Source: Catellatospora vulcania
GTDB lineage: Bacteria > Actinomycetota > Actinomycetes > Mycobacteriales > Micromonosporaceae
Length of the DNA: 64,000 nt
Assembly: GCF_009720385.1 (NCBI RefSeq)
Contig: NZ_WARX01000001.1
Location: 682,001-746,000 of the forward strand
Direction: 5' to 3'
The position numbers were made by a program, and so were the translations under genes. Positions 34,523 through 42,262 of the stretch are shown here, one piece after another (position 1 is the stretch's first letter; each line of letters opens with the position of its first letter). The notes beneath the pieces are model-generated. The model saw only the letters and a program-made list of their open reading frames with translations. It had not been told where the DNA came from and searched no databases.

Positions 34523-34581
34523 GTGACCATGAAGTTGTGGCCGCGACACGCCGTCGATCCGTGCCATAAGTTCATGATCAA
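34523..34581 (-). repeat. 59-bp palindromic element R1, copy D
   Basis: Inverted relative to copies B and C: begins GTGACCATGAAGTTGTGG and ends TTCATGATCAA. One arm has two changes (GTGACC for TTGATC). Lies 73 bases from the start of the 62-residue ORF and 100 bases before egtA; unlike copies A-C it is not next to a gene end. Confidence 0.82.
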
Positions 34582-34681
34582 CCCGTGAGGGGGCGGGGTG
34601 AGTGAGGGGGAATCATGGGGTGGGGGTGGAGTTGGGGGAGTAGGTTGGGCGGTCTCACGTACCGGTGACCGGTGGACGGGG

Positions 34682-35911
34682 GTGAATGCGGTGGTGCAGC
34701 GGGAGATGGTGCGGGACGCGGGAGTGCGGATCGCGGACCGGGCCGAGGCCGAAGGTTATGTCGCCAAGGTGTGCTTCAAGACGGGGCCGCCGGGGCGGGT
34801 GGGCATCGAGCTGGAGTGGACCACGCACCATCAGGACGATCCGGCACGGCCGGTCGATCCGGAGGTCCTCGGCTCGGCGCTGGGCGAGCACGCCCCGCGC
34901 AGTCTGGTGCCGGAAAGCCCGCAGGCCCCGCTGCCGTACGGCGGCCGGGTCACCCTCGAACCGGGCGGGCAGGTGGAGATCTCCACCGATACCAGCGACT
35001 CCCTCGCCGGGCTGCTCGACGCCACCATGGCGGATCTTCAGCAGCTGACCGGCCTCCTCGACCGCGCGGGCCTGGCACTGGACGGGCAGGGCTGCGACGC
35101 CCACCGGCGGCCGGGCCGCATCCTCGACACCGCGCGGTACGCGGCCATGGAGCGCGTCTTCGACCGCTTCGGCCCGTACGGCAGGCAGTGGATGTGCGGG
35201 ACGGCCAGTGTGCAGGTATGCCTGGACGCAGGGCTGCCCGAGCGGGTCGCGCCGCGCTGGCGGGCGCTGCACGCGGTGGGCCCGGCGCTGGTCGCCGCGT
35301 TCGCCAACTCGGCCCGCTACGCCGGCGCCGACACCGGCTGGGCGTCGGCCCGGATGCGGGCCTGCCTGGCCGCCGACCCGAAACGCAACGGGCCGCCCGC
35401 CGACGACGCCGATCCGGTGGCCGGCTGGGCGCGGCGGGTGCTGGACACGCCGCTGCTGTGCGTACGCCGCGACGACGGCTCGTGGGAGGCGCCGCCGGGA
35501 GTGACGTTCGCGGACTGGATCGACGGCGCGATCACGCCGGGACCGACCTATGCCGACCTCGACTACCACCTGAGCACGCTCTTCCCGCCGGTGCGGGCAC
35601 GCGGCTACTTCGAGGTGCGCTACCTGGACATGCAGTCCGGTCTGGACTGGGTGGCCCCGGTCGCGGTGCTGGTCGCGCTGTTCGCCCGGGAGGAGACCGT
35701 CGACGCGGCGGCGGCGCTGGCCGCGCCCGCGGCGGGGCGCTGGGTGCAGGCGGCCCGGCACGGACTGGCCGACCCGGCGATCGCCGCGGTCGCCCCGCCC
35801 CTGCTGGACCTGGCCTGTGCCGCGCTGGACGACACCGATCTGCCGCCCGCGACCGTCGAGGCGGTGACGGACGTGGTGGAGCGGCGACTGCGGGAGGGGG
35901 GCCTGCGATGA
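34682..35911 (+). CDS. egtA: Glutamate-cysteine ligase EgtA
   Basis: First step of ergothioneine synthesis: makes gamma-glutamylcysteine from Glu, Cys and ATP. 409 residues from GTG 34682; ATG 34706 is an alternative start. Family blocks: VCFKTGPPGRVGIELEW (residues 33-49), GGRVTLEPGGQVEISTD (about 85-101), and GPYGRQWMCGTASVQVCLD (near 162). The stop overlaps the ATG of a 39-codon ORF (ATGA). Unusually, egtB starts 120 bp downstream instead of being directly coupled. Confidence 0.93.
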   Translation: MNAVVQREMVRDAGVRIADRAEAEGYVAKVCFKTGPPGRVGIELEWTTHHQDDPARPVDPEVLGSALGEHAPRSLVPESPQAPLPYGGRVTLEPGGQVEISTDTSDSLAGLLDATMADLQQLTGLLDRAGLALDGQGCDAHRRPGRILDTARYAAMERVFDRFGPYGRQWMCGTASVQVCLDAGLPERVAPRWRALHAVGPALVAAFANSARYAGADTGWASARMRACLAADPKRNGPPADDADPVAGWARRVLDTPLLCVRRDDGSWEAPPGVTFADWIDGAITPGPTYADLDYHLSTLFPPVRARGYFEVRYLDMQSGLDWVAPVAVLVALFAREETVDAAAALAAPAAGRWVQAARHGLADPAIAAVAPPLLDLACAALDDTDLPPATVEAVTDVVERRLREGGLR

Positions 35912-36027
35912 GCGTGCGTGCGCGCACCCCTGCCGTCCCGCCGACGAGGCTGTGCCGCCGACGAGGCTGCGCCGCCGATAAGGCTGTGCCGCCGATAAGG
36001 CTGTGCCGCCGCAAGGGAGTGAGGTGA
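35908..36027 (+). CDS. 39-codon ORF in the egtA-egtB spacer
   Basis: ATG overlaps the egtA stop (ATGA) and the TGA stop is 4 bases before egtB. The predicted peptide is Arg- and Cys-rich (SVRARTPAVPPTRLCRRRGC). Its body is generated by a 17-bp tandem repeat, whose period shifts the frame each unit, so the amino acid sequence is not a true repeat. It may serve only to keep ribosomes moving from egtA to egtB. Whether a stable peptide exists is doubtful. Confidence 0.3.
   Translation: MSVRARTPAVPPTRLCRRRGCAADKAVPPIRLCRRKGVR
35936..36016 (+). repeat. 17-bp tandem repeat between egtA and egtB
   Basis: Four full units and one partial unit of TGCCGCCGAYRAGGCTG (17 bp), units 1-2 with ACG and units 3-4 with ATA in the variable position. 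Copy number could vary between strains and change the distance or coupling between egtA and egtB. Confidence 0.85.
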
Positions 36028-36031
36028 GGCG

Positions 36032-37339
36032 ATGAGCACCGGACTGCGGGAGCGGGCCGCGGCGGAACTGGTCCGGACCCGGCAGCGCAGCGTCGGGCTG
36101 ACCGACGCGGTGGACGACGACGACCTGGTGCGCCAGCACTCGCGGCTGATGTCGCCGCTGGTGTGGGACCTGGCGCACGTCGGCAACCAGGAGGAGCTGT
36201 GGCTGGTCCGTGACGTGGGCGGCCGCGAGCCGGTCCGCGCCGACATCGACCAGCTCTACGACGCGTTCAAGCACCCGCGCGGGGACCGGCCGCAGCTGCC
36301 GCTGCTGAGCCCGGCGCAGGCGCGGGCGTACGTGCGCACCGTGCGCGAGAAGGTGCTGGACCTGCTGGACACCGTCGAACTGGAGGGCCGCCCGCTGGTC
36401 GAGCAGGGCTTCGCGTTCGGCATGATCATCCAGCACGAGCAGCAGCACGACGAGACGATGCTGGCCACCCACCAGCTGCGCACCGGTGATCCGGTGCTGG
36501 TCGCCGAGCCGCCCCCGCCGTCGCGGGCGATCGTGGCGGGCGAGGCGCTGATCCCCGGCGGCCCGTTCGAGATGGGCACCTCGCTGGAGCCCTGGGCGCT
36601 GGACAACGAGCGGCCCGCGCACGCCGTCGACGTGCCGCCGTTCTTCATCGACCGCGCGCCCGTGACCAACGCGATGTACCAGGCGTTCATCGACGCCGGC
36701 GGGTACGACGACCCGCGCTGGTGGAGCCCGCAGGGCTGGGCGCACCGGCAGGAGGCCGGGCTGACCGGCCCGGGGCACTGGCACGGCGACGGCACGTACA
36801 CCCGGTTCGGCCGGCGTGAGCCGATCGTGGGCGACGAGCCGGTGGTGCACGTGGACTGGCACGAGGCGAGCGCGTACGCGGCCTGGGCCGGGCGTCGGCT
36901 GCCCACCGAGGCCGAGTGGGAGAAGGCGGCCCGCTTCGACCCGGCGACCGGGCGCTCCCGCCGTTACCCGTGGGGCGATGACGATCCGACGCCCGAGCAC
37001 GCCAACCTCGGCCAGCGGCACCTGTCCCCGGCGCCGGTCGGCGCATACCCGGCCGGGGCCTCTCCCGCAGGCGTGCACCAGCTCATCGGCGACGTGTGGG
37101 AGTGGACCAGCTCGCCGTTCGGCGGCTACCCGGGGTTCCGGGCGTTCCCGTACCGGGAGTACTCCGAGGTGTTCTTCGCCGAAGGCGACCACTACCGGGT
37201 GCTGCGCGGCGGGTCGTTCGGCACCGACGCGGCGGCCTGCCGGGGCACGTTCCGCAACTGGGACTACCCGATCCGGCGGCAGATCTTCAGCGGCTTCCGC
37301 TGCGCCCGCGACCCGCGCCCGGGGGAGCTGGCCGACTGA
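36032..37339 (+). CDS. egtB: Hercynylcysteine sulfoxide synthase EgtB
   Basis: Iron-dependent sulfoxide synthase joining gamma-glutamylcysteine to hercynine with O2. 435 residues. N-terminal DinB-like domain supplies the iron ligands, with HEQQHDE at residues 135-141 and a further His at 49 (LAHVGNQEE). The C-terminal formylglycine-generating-enzyme-like domain (about 165-432) includes IPGGPFEMG, APVTNAMYQAF, RLPTEAEWEKAAR, GDVWEWTSSPF and RGGSFGT. The start ATG 36032 follows GTGAGGTGAGGC. Its stop overlaps the egtC start. Confidence 0.95.
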   Translation: MSTGLRERAAAELVRTRQRSVGLTDAVDDDDLVRQHSRLMSPLVWDLAHVGNQEELWLVRDVGGREPVRADIDQLYDAFKHPRGDRPQLPLLSPAQARAYVRTVREKVLDLLDTVELEGRPLVEQGFAFGMIIQHEQQHDETMLATHQLRTGDPVLVAEPPPPSRAIVAGEALIPGGPFEMGTSLEPWALDNERPAHAVDVPPFFIDRAPVTNAMYQAFIDAGGYDDPRWWSPQGWAHRQEAGLTGPGHWHGDGTYTRFGRREPIVGDEPVVHVDWHEASAYAAWAGRRLPTEAEWEKAARFDPATGRSRRYPWGDDDPTPEHANLGQRHLSPAPVGAYPAGASPAGVHQLIGDVWEWTSSPFGGYPGFRAFPYREYSEVFFAEGDHYRVLRGGSFGTDAAACRGTFRNWDYPIRRQIFSGFRCARDPRPGELAD

Positions 37340-38073
37340 TGTGCCGCCACCTGGTCTATCTCGGTCCGCCGGTGCCGCTGGCGGCGCTGCTGGTGGAGCC
37401 GCCGTACGGGCTGCAGCACCAGTCCTGGGCGCCCCGCGACATGCGCGGGGGCGGGACGATCAACGTGGACGGGTTCGGGGTGGGCTGGTACACCTCCGCC
37501 GGGCCGGTGCGCTACCGGCGGGCGGTGCCGATCTGGACGGACCGCAACTTCGCCGCGCTGGCCCGGGTCACCGTCGCCGGTTCGCTGCTGGCGGCGGTGC
37601 GCTCGGCGACGCCCGGCCTGACGGTGACCGACGACGCCTGCGCCCCGTTCAGCGGGGACGGCTGGTTCTTCAGCCACAACGGCTTCGTCGCGGGCTGGCC
37701 GGACACGGTGGCCAAGCTCGCCGAGCGGCTGCCGGTGACGGATCTGATGACGATGGACGCGCCCACCGACGCGGCGTTCGTGTGGACGCTGGTGCGCAAC
37801 CGGCTGCGCGCCGGGTACGGCCCGGCCGAGGCGCTGCGCGCGACGGTGGCGGAGGTGAGCGCCGCCGCGCACGGCTCCCGGCTGAACCTGCTGCTCACCG
37901 ACGGCGACAAGGCGTACGCGACGACCTTCGGGCATGCGCTGGCGGTCCACCACTCGCCCGGGCGGGCGCTGGTCGCCTCCGAGCCCTTCGACGACGACCC
38001 CGGCTGGGTGCAGGTGCCCGACCACCGACTGGTGGTGGCGCACCCGGCCTCGTACACCGTGGAGGAATTATGA
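37339..38073 (+). CDS. egtC: Gamma-glutamyl-hercynylcysteine sulfoxide amidohydrolase EgtC
   Basis: Class II glutamine amidotransferase-like hydrolase that removes the glutamate from the EgtB product. 244 residues; Cys2 (MCRHLVYLG) is the N-terminal nucleophile after Met removal. Other blocks are DGFGVGWY, RSATPGL and GWFFSHNGFVAG (oxyanion Asn/Gly). The start overlaps the egtB stop (TGATG) and the stop overlaps the egtD start (ATGA), giving tight coupling. Confidence 0.95.
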   Translation: MCRHLVYLGPPVPLAALLVEPPYGLQHQSWAPRDMRGGGTINVDGFGVGWYTSAGPVRYRRAVPIWTDRNFAALARVTVAGSLLAAVRSATPGLTVTDDACAPFSGDGWFFSHNGFVAGWPDTVAKLAERLPVTDLMTMDAPTDAAFVWTLVRNRLRAGYGPAEALRATVAEVSAAAHGSRLNLLLTDGDKAYATTFGHALAVHHSPGRALVASEPFDDDPGWVQVPDHRLVVAHPASYTVEEL

Positions 38074-39035
38074 AGCTCGACGTGTACCTCACACCCGACG
38101 ACCTGAGCGAGCAGCTGCGCGAGGACGCCCGCGAGGGGCTGACCTCGTCCCCGAAGTGGCTGCCGCCGAAGTGGTTCTACGACGCGTACGGCAGTGACCT
38201 GTTCGAACGCATCACGCAGCTGCCCGAGTACTACCCGACCCGGGCCGAGCGCGCCGTGCTGGCCGAGCACGCCGTCGACATCGCCCAGGAGACCGGCGTG
38301 AAGACGCTGGTGGAGCTGGGTTCCGGGTCGTCGGACAAGACCCGGCTGCTGCTGGACGCCATGCACGACACGGGCACGCTGGCCCAGTTCGTGCCGCTGG
38401 ACGTGTCGGAGACGGCGCTGCGCTCGGCGGCGAACGCGATCGACGGCGACTACCCGGACCTGGAGGTGCACGGCATCGTCGGTGACTTCAGCCACGACCT
38501 GCACCGCATCCCGGAGGGCGGCCGGCGGATGGTGGTGTTCCTGGGCGGCACGATCGGCAACCTGCCCCCGGTGGAGCGGGCCGCGTTCCTGGAGGAGCTG
38601 CGCGACGTGCTGCACGAGGGCGAGTGGCTGCTGCTGGGCACGGACCTGGTCAAGGACCCGCAGACGCTGGTCGCGGCGTACGACGACGCGGCGGGGGTGA
38701 CCGCGGAGTTCAACCTGAACGTGCTGCGGGTGCTCAACCGCAACCTGGGCGCCGACTTCGACCTGACCGCGTTCGAGCACGTGGCGCTGTGGGACCCGAA
38801 GCACAACTGGATCGAGATGCGGCTGCGGGCGACCCGGGACATGCGGGTCGAGGTGCCCGCGCTCGACCTGGAGGTGGACTTCAAGGCCGGCGAGGAGCTG
38901 CGCACGGAGGTCTCGGCGAAGTTCGACCGGGTACGGGTCGAGGCCGAGCTGACCCGGGCCGGGTTCAAGGCGGCGCGCTGGTGGACCGACCCGCAGGGCC
39001 GTTTCGCGGTGACGCTGGCGCGGGCCGTCGAGTAG
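38070..39035 (+). CDS. egtD: Histidine N-alpha-methyltransferase EgtD
   Basis: SAM-dependent enzyme that trimethylates histidine to hercynine, the committed step. 321 residues. Motifs: PPKWFYDAYGSDLFERITQLPEYYPTRAE spans residues 31-59, SAM-binding VELGSGSSDKT (about 79-89), FVPLDVSETALR, and FLGGTIGNLPP. GGAGGAATT precedes the ATG. No egtE lyase gene follows; the last step must be encoded elsewhere or done by another PLP enzyme. Confidence 0.96.
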   Translation: MKLDVYLTPDDLSEQLREDAREGLTSSPKWLPPKWFYDAYGSDLFERITQLPEYYPTRAERAVLAEHAVDIAQETGVKTLVELGSGSSDKTRLLLDAMHDTGTLAQFVPLDVSETALRSAANAIDGDYPDLEVHGIVGDFSHDLHRIPEGGRRMVVFLGGTIGNLPPVERAAFLEELRDVLHEGEWLLLGTDLVKDPQTLVAAYDDAAGVTAEFNLNVLRVLNRNLGADFDLTAFEHVALWDPKHNWIEMRLRATRDMRVEVPALDLEVDFKAGEELRTEVSAKFDRVRVEAELTRAGFKAARWWTDPQGRFAVTLARAVE

Positions 39036-39071
39036 CCGGTTCGGCCCCTCCGTCCCCGCGTTGGTGATGAG

Positions 39072-40319
39072 ATGTCGGGTATGGGGGATCTGCGGCCGCG
39101 TTTGCCCGGCGACGCCGCCGACGAGCCCCGCCTGACCTGGTTCGACTTCGTCGTCACCGCCGTCGCGCTGATCGTCGGCCAGGTCGACGAGCTGGTCGGG
39201 GCGAGTGCGCCGCGGCTGCTCGGGCACACCGTCCCGGCCGAGCTGCTGACCATCGCCGCCGGGCTGTCCTTGCTGGCCCGGCGGCGATGGCCGCTGCTCA
39301 CCACACTGTTCGTGGCGGCGTGCCATCTGCTGGCGTTCACCCCGTTCGCGTTCGCGGTGATGATGTACACGATGGGCGTCATCACCCGGCTCTGGTGGCA
39401 GCTGGGCGTGCTGGCCGTCTTCGGGGTGGGCGTGCAGGCGCTGTCGGCGGCCGAAGGGCTGGCCCCCGACGTGCGGGCCTGGGCGTACACCCTGTCCTTC
39501 GCGTTGGGTCCGCTGCTGTTGGGCTATGCCGCCGGGGTGCGCCAGGACCTGGTGGTCAGCCTGCGGGCGCGGGCCGGGGATCTGGAGCGGGAACGGGACA
39601 TGATGGCCGAGACCGCGCGCCGGGCCGAGCGGGCGCGGATCGCGCGCGAGATGCACGACGTGGTCGCGCACCGGGTCAGCAACATGGTCGTCACGGCGAC
39701 CGCGCTGCAGAACGTGCCGGAGGCGCAGGCGCCCTCGGTGCGCCCGGAGGTGGACCGCATCCGCGACGAGGGCCGCGAGGCGCTGACCGAGCTGCGCGCC
39801 CTGCTCGGCCTGCTGAACGCACGTGGCGCGCCTGGTGACAAGGCCCCGCTGGCGCCCCAGCCGACCGCGCGCGACCTGCCCGCGCTCGTGGAGCGGATGC
39901 GCGGGGTGGGCCGGATGCCGGTCGAGTTCGACGTCACCGGCTTCCCCGAGCTGCTGGCCGACCGGACCCAGCGGGCGGTGTACCGCCTGGTGCAGGAGTC
40001 GCTGACCAACGCGGTCAAGCACGCGCCGGGCGCGCCGGTGCGCGTCGCAGTGCGCTGCGCCGTGGACGGGGTGCATGTCACGGTCGAGAACGACGGTGCG
40101 CCGGGCGGGCGCGGCGCGGGTCTGCCCAGTTCCGGCCACGGGCTGATCGGGCTGAGCGAGCGGGTCGACCTGCTCGGCGGCGAGTTCGCGGCGCAGCCGC
40201 TGCCCGGTGGCGGGTTCCGGGTGAGCGCGGTCATTCCGCCCGCCGGGCGGCCCAGGGCCGTTCCGCCGGCCGACGGTGTCGCGCCGCCGCAGGTCACCGC
40301 GGGAGAGGGCAGTTCATGA
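39072..40319 (+). CDS. Two-component sensor histidine kinase (NarL-system type)
   Basis: 415 residues with about six membrane segments in the first 160 residues, a short coiled region, then the HisKA_3 dimerisation domain with phospho-His in AREMHDVVAHRVSNMV (near residue 195), and an HATPase domain with QRAVYRLVQESLTNAVKHA and SSGHGLIGLSERVDLLGG. No large sensor domain outside, so it may sense a membrane signal. Coupled to its response regulator (ATGA). It follows egtD by 36 bp, so read-through from the egt operon is possible. Confidence 0.9.
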   Translation: MSGMGDLRPRLPGDAADEPRLTWFDFVVTAVALIVGQVDELVGASAPRLLGHTVPAELLTIAAGLSLLARRRWPLLTTLFVAACHLLAFTPFAFAVMMYTMGVITRLWWQLGVLAVFGVGVQALSAAEGLAPDVRAWAYTLSFALGPLLLGYAAGVRQDLVVSLRARAGDLERERDMMAETARRAERARIAREMHDVVAHRVSNMVVTATALQNVPEAQAPSVRPEVDRIRDEGREALTELRALLGLLNARGAPGDKAPLAPQPTARDLPALVERMRGVGRMPVEFDVTGFPELLADRTQRAVYRLVQESLTNAVKHAPGAPVRVAVRCAVDGVHVTVENDGAPGGRGAGLPSSGHGLIGLSERVDLLGGEFAAQPLPGGGFRVSAVIPPAGRPRAVPPADGVAPPQVTAGEGSS

Positions 40320-40969
40320 TCAAGGTAATGATCGTCGACGACAACGACATCATCCGGCGCGGTCTGCACACCATCATCGACGCGGCGGACGACCTGCAGG
40401 TGGTGGCCGACGCGGGCGACGGGCGCAGCGCGATCGAGGCGGCCCGGCGGGCCAAGCCGGACATCGCGCTGGTGGACATCCGCATGCCCGGCATGGACGG
40501 GCTGACCGCGACCCGCCAACTGCTGGAGCTGGAGAAACCGCCCCGCGTGATCATCTTGACCACCTTCAACACCGACGAGTACGTCGACGAGGCGATCCGG
40601 TCCGGCGCGGCGGGTTTCCTGCTCAAGGACTCGCCGCCCGACGAACTGCTGCGGGCGCTGCGGGCGGTGCACGAAGGCCACGCGATGCTCGACCCGGCGG
40701 TCACCCGGCAGGTCATCGACGCCATCGCCGAGCAGGCGCCGCGGCTCACCCAGGAGGAGAAGGCGCAGCTGGAGTCGCTGACCGCGCGGGAGGTCGACGT
40801 GCTGCGGCTGATCGGGCGGGGACTGTCCAACGCCGACATCGGCGCGGAGCTGTTCATGACCGAGGGCACGGTGAAGGGCTATGTCAGCGCGATCCTCGCC
40901 AAACTCGGCGCGGACAACCGGGTCCAGGCCGCCCGGGTGGCATACCGGGCGGGCCTGGACAGCGGCTGA
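40316..40969 (+). CDS. NarL/LuxR-family response regulator
   Basis: 217 residues. Receiver domain with phospho-acceptor Asp54 (ALVDIRMPGMDG), the acidic pair IVDDND and Lys in FLLKDSPP; LuxR helix-turn-helix LTAREVDVLRLIGRGLSNADIG, TEGTVKGYVSAILAKLG. Start overlaps the kinase stop by four bases. Target genes unknown. Confidence 0.93.
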   Translation: MIKVMIVDDNDIIRRGLHTIIDAADDLQVVADAGDGRSAIEAARRAKPDIALVDIRMPGMDGLTATRQLLELEKPPRVIILTTFNTDEYVDEAIRSGAAGFLLKDSPPDELLRALRAVHEGHAMLDPAVTRQVIDAIAEQAPRLTQEEKAQLESLTAREVDVLRLIGRGLSNADIGAELFMTEGTVKGYVSAILAKLGADNRVQAARVAYRAGLDSG

Positions 40970-40975
40970 ACAGGC

Positions 40976-41019
40976 GGCAGCGCCCCGGCCAGGGAGAGGG
41001 GGGCGGCCGGAGCGCTGCC
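40976..41019 (+). terminator. Strong hairpin after the two-component operon
   Basis: GGCAGCGCCCCGGCC pairs with GGCCGGAGCGCTGCC (one internal mismatch) around 14 bases, 7 bases after the response regulator stop. No T-tract, as is usual in this DNA. The rest of the gap to the DoxX gene shows nothing further of note. Confidence 0.6.
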
Positions 41020-41183
41020 AGTTCGAGGGTGGGGTCTCCCAGCCGCCGGCCGCGCAGAACAGCGCGGCGAACCGTTGCCAGTCTGTGGGTCGGGGCAGCA
41101 TGCGCACACCCGACGACGGTCGGCGACACCCGCTGACGAAAGTCAGGACCGGGTGTACGCGGTGACCGGGGTCACGGCGCGGC

Positions 41184-41591
41184 TCAGCGCAACAGCGGGC
41201 CGGTGAGCGTCCAGCCCGCTTCGCTCGCGCGGAACAGCGCGAAGGTGATCAGGACGGCTCCGGACAGCGCGATGTTCTTCATGAACATCGCGGTCTCGGT
41301 GGCCCGGATCGCGGGGTCGGCGTCGCGCCAGAACCGGTGCACCCGGAACGCGGTGGCCAGCAGGAACAGCAGCAGCATGAGGGAGCCCAGGTCACCCCAT
41401 ACGCCCAGGGCGACCGACAGGCCCGCGGCGAGCAGCCACAGGCCGGTGAGCTGGACCATGGGGCGCGGCACGGGCGCCTCGCGGAAGGCCGAGTAGCCGA
41501 CCACGCCGTCCGGCTGGGCCAGGTGGTTCACGCCGGAGCCGAGAAAGAGCAGCGACAGCAGGATCCGGCCGACCAGCAGAAGGATGTCCAC
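41184..41591 (-). CDS. DoxX-family membrane protein
   Basis: 135 residues with four membrane helices. Start block LLLVGRILLSLLFLGSGVNHL and later MFMKNIALSGAVLI are typical DoxX features. Some DoxX proteins take part in thiosulfate or quinone redox or in redox stress response, but most are uncharacterised. Divergent from the MarR gene, so the shared 158-bp region may be controlled by it. Confidence 0.83.
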   Translation of the reverse strand: MDILLLVGRILLSLLFLGSGVNHLAQPDGVVGYSAFREAPVPRPMVQLTGLWLLAAGLSVALGVWGDLGSLMLLLFLLATAFRVHRFWRDADPAIRATETAMFMKNIALSGAVLITFALFRASEAGWTLTGPLLR

Positions 41592-41674
41592 ACCTCATTC
41601 TGTGCAGAAACTGGATGGTATGTCCGATAAATCATTCTGTGGCGGGCGTTACCCGGCGAACATTTCATCGGGCG

Positions 41675-41705
41675 TTGACTTGACGCCGGGGTGGGGCGTT
41701 AAGCT
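41675..41705 (+). promoter_or_regulatory. Predicted promoter of the marR-dikinase operon
   Basis: TTGACT (41675-41680) and TAAGCT (41700-41705) with 19-bp spacing, about 45 bases upstream of the MarR start. Spacing is long, so activity may depend on a regulator. Confidence 0.4.
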
Positions 41706-41717
41706 TGCGTTAACGCA
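41706..41717. promoter_or_regulatory. Perfect palindrome TGCGTTAACGCA, candidate MarR operator
   Basis: A 12-bp perfect dyad immediately downstream of the -10 hexamer, at the expected transcription start, upstream of a MarR gene and divergent from DoxX. Autorepression by MarR through this site is the simplest reading. Confidence 0.5.
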
Positions 41718-41749
41718 TTAGTTGTGAAGTAGCAAGCAATGGGGGTGTC

Positions 41750-42226
41750 GTGGAGACGCAGCGCGACCAGCTCGCCGAGGACATCGGGCTGTTCCGGCGG
41801 GCGCTCATCCCGGACTTCCTGCTCGGCCTGCTCCGCCGGATGGGCGACGAAGAGCCCAACCTGCTGCAGATGGCCACGCTGTACGTCCTCGACAGCGGCC
41901 CGCACCCCACCGTCCGCGACCTCGCCGAGCAGGTCGGCCGATCGATGTCGGTGACCAGTCGGCTCGTCGAGCACATGGTGCGGCGCGGCTGGGTCGAGCG
42001 CACGGAGGACCCCGCCGACCGGCGGGCCAAGCGGTTGCGGATCACCCCGGCCGGGCGCGACTACCTGCGCGCCTTCGAGGCAGTGCGGGCGCAGGCCCAG
42101 CGGCAGCTGATGACGTACCTGACCGACGACGAGCGGCGCCAGGTGAGCGAGGCGATGGCGCTGCTCGGCAAGGCTTCCCGGAGGCACCTGGATGAGCGAG
42201 AGCAGGGAGCGGACCATGTGGCATGA
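41750..42226 (+). CDS. MarR-family transcriptional regulator
   Basis: 158 residues, GTG start. The winged helix runs from LLQMATLYVLDSGPHPTVRDLAEQVG to SVTSRLVEHMVRRGWVERTEDPADRRAKRLRITPAG (residues about 38-104), with the classical DRR wing. It is 36 bp upstream of the dikinase-like gene on the same strand and probably represses it. The palindrome 33 bp upstream of its start is a likely binding site. Ligand unknown; a drug or phenolic is common in the family. Confidence 0.92.
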   Translation: METQRDQLAEDIGLFRRALIPDFLLGLLRRMGDEEPNLLQMATLYVLDSGPHPTVRDLAEQVGRSMSVTSRLVEHMVRRGWVERTEDPADRRAKRLRITPAGRDYLRAFEAVRAQAQRQLMTYLTDDERRQVSEAMALLGKASRRHLDEREQGADHVA

Positions 42227-42262
42227 GACGCGTGCCGCCGGCGGGCACAGCGGGGGGAAGGC

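Noticed and set aside
4257-34581. R1 elements as insertion-sequence ends or CRISPR repeats
   Set aside because: No transposase, no target duplications and spacing of thousands of bases; too few and too dispersed for CRISPR.
34261-34581. 106-codon version of the 62-codon ORF
   Set aside because: The extra N-terminal codons are the R1 copy D palindrome itself and have no ribosome site.
39036-41183. egtE lyase gene after egtD
   Set aside because: The next genes are a histidine kinase and response regulator; no PLP-dependent enzyme is present in the window.
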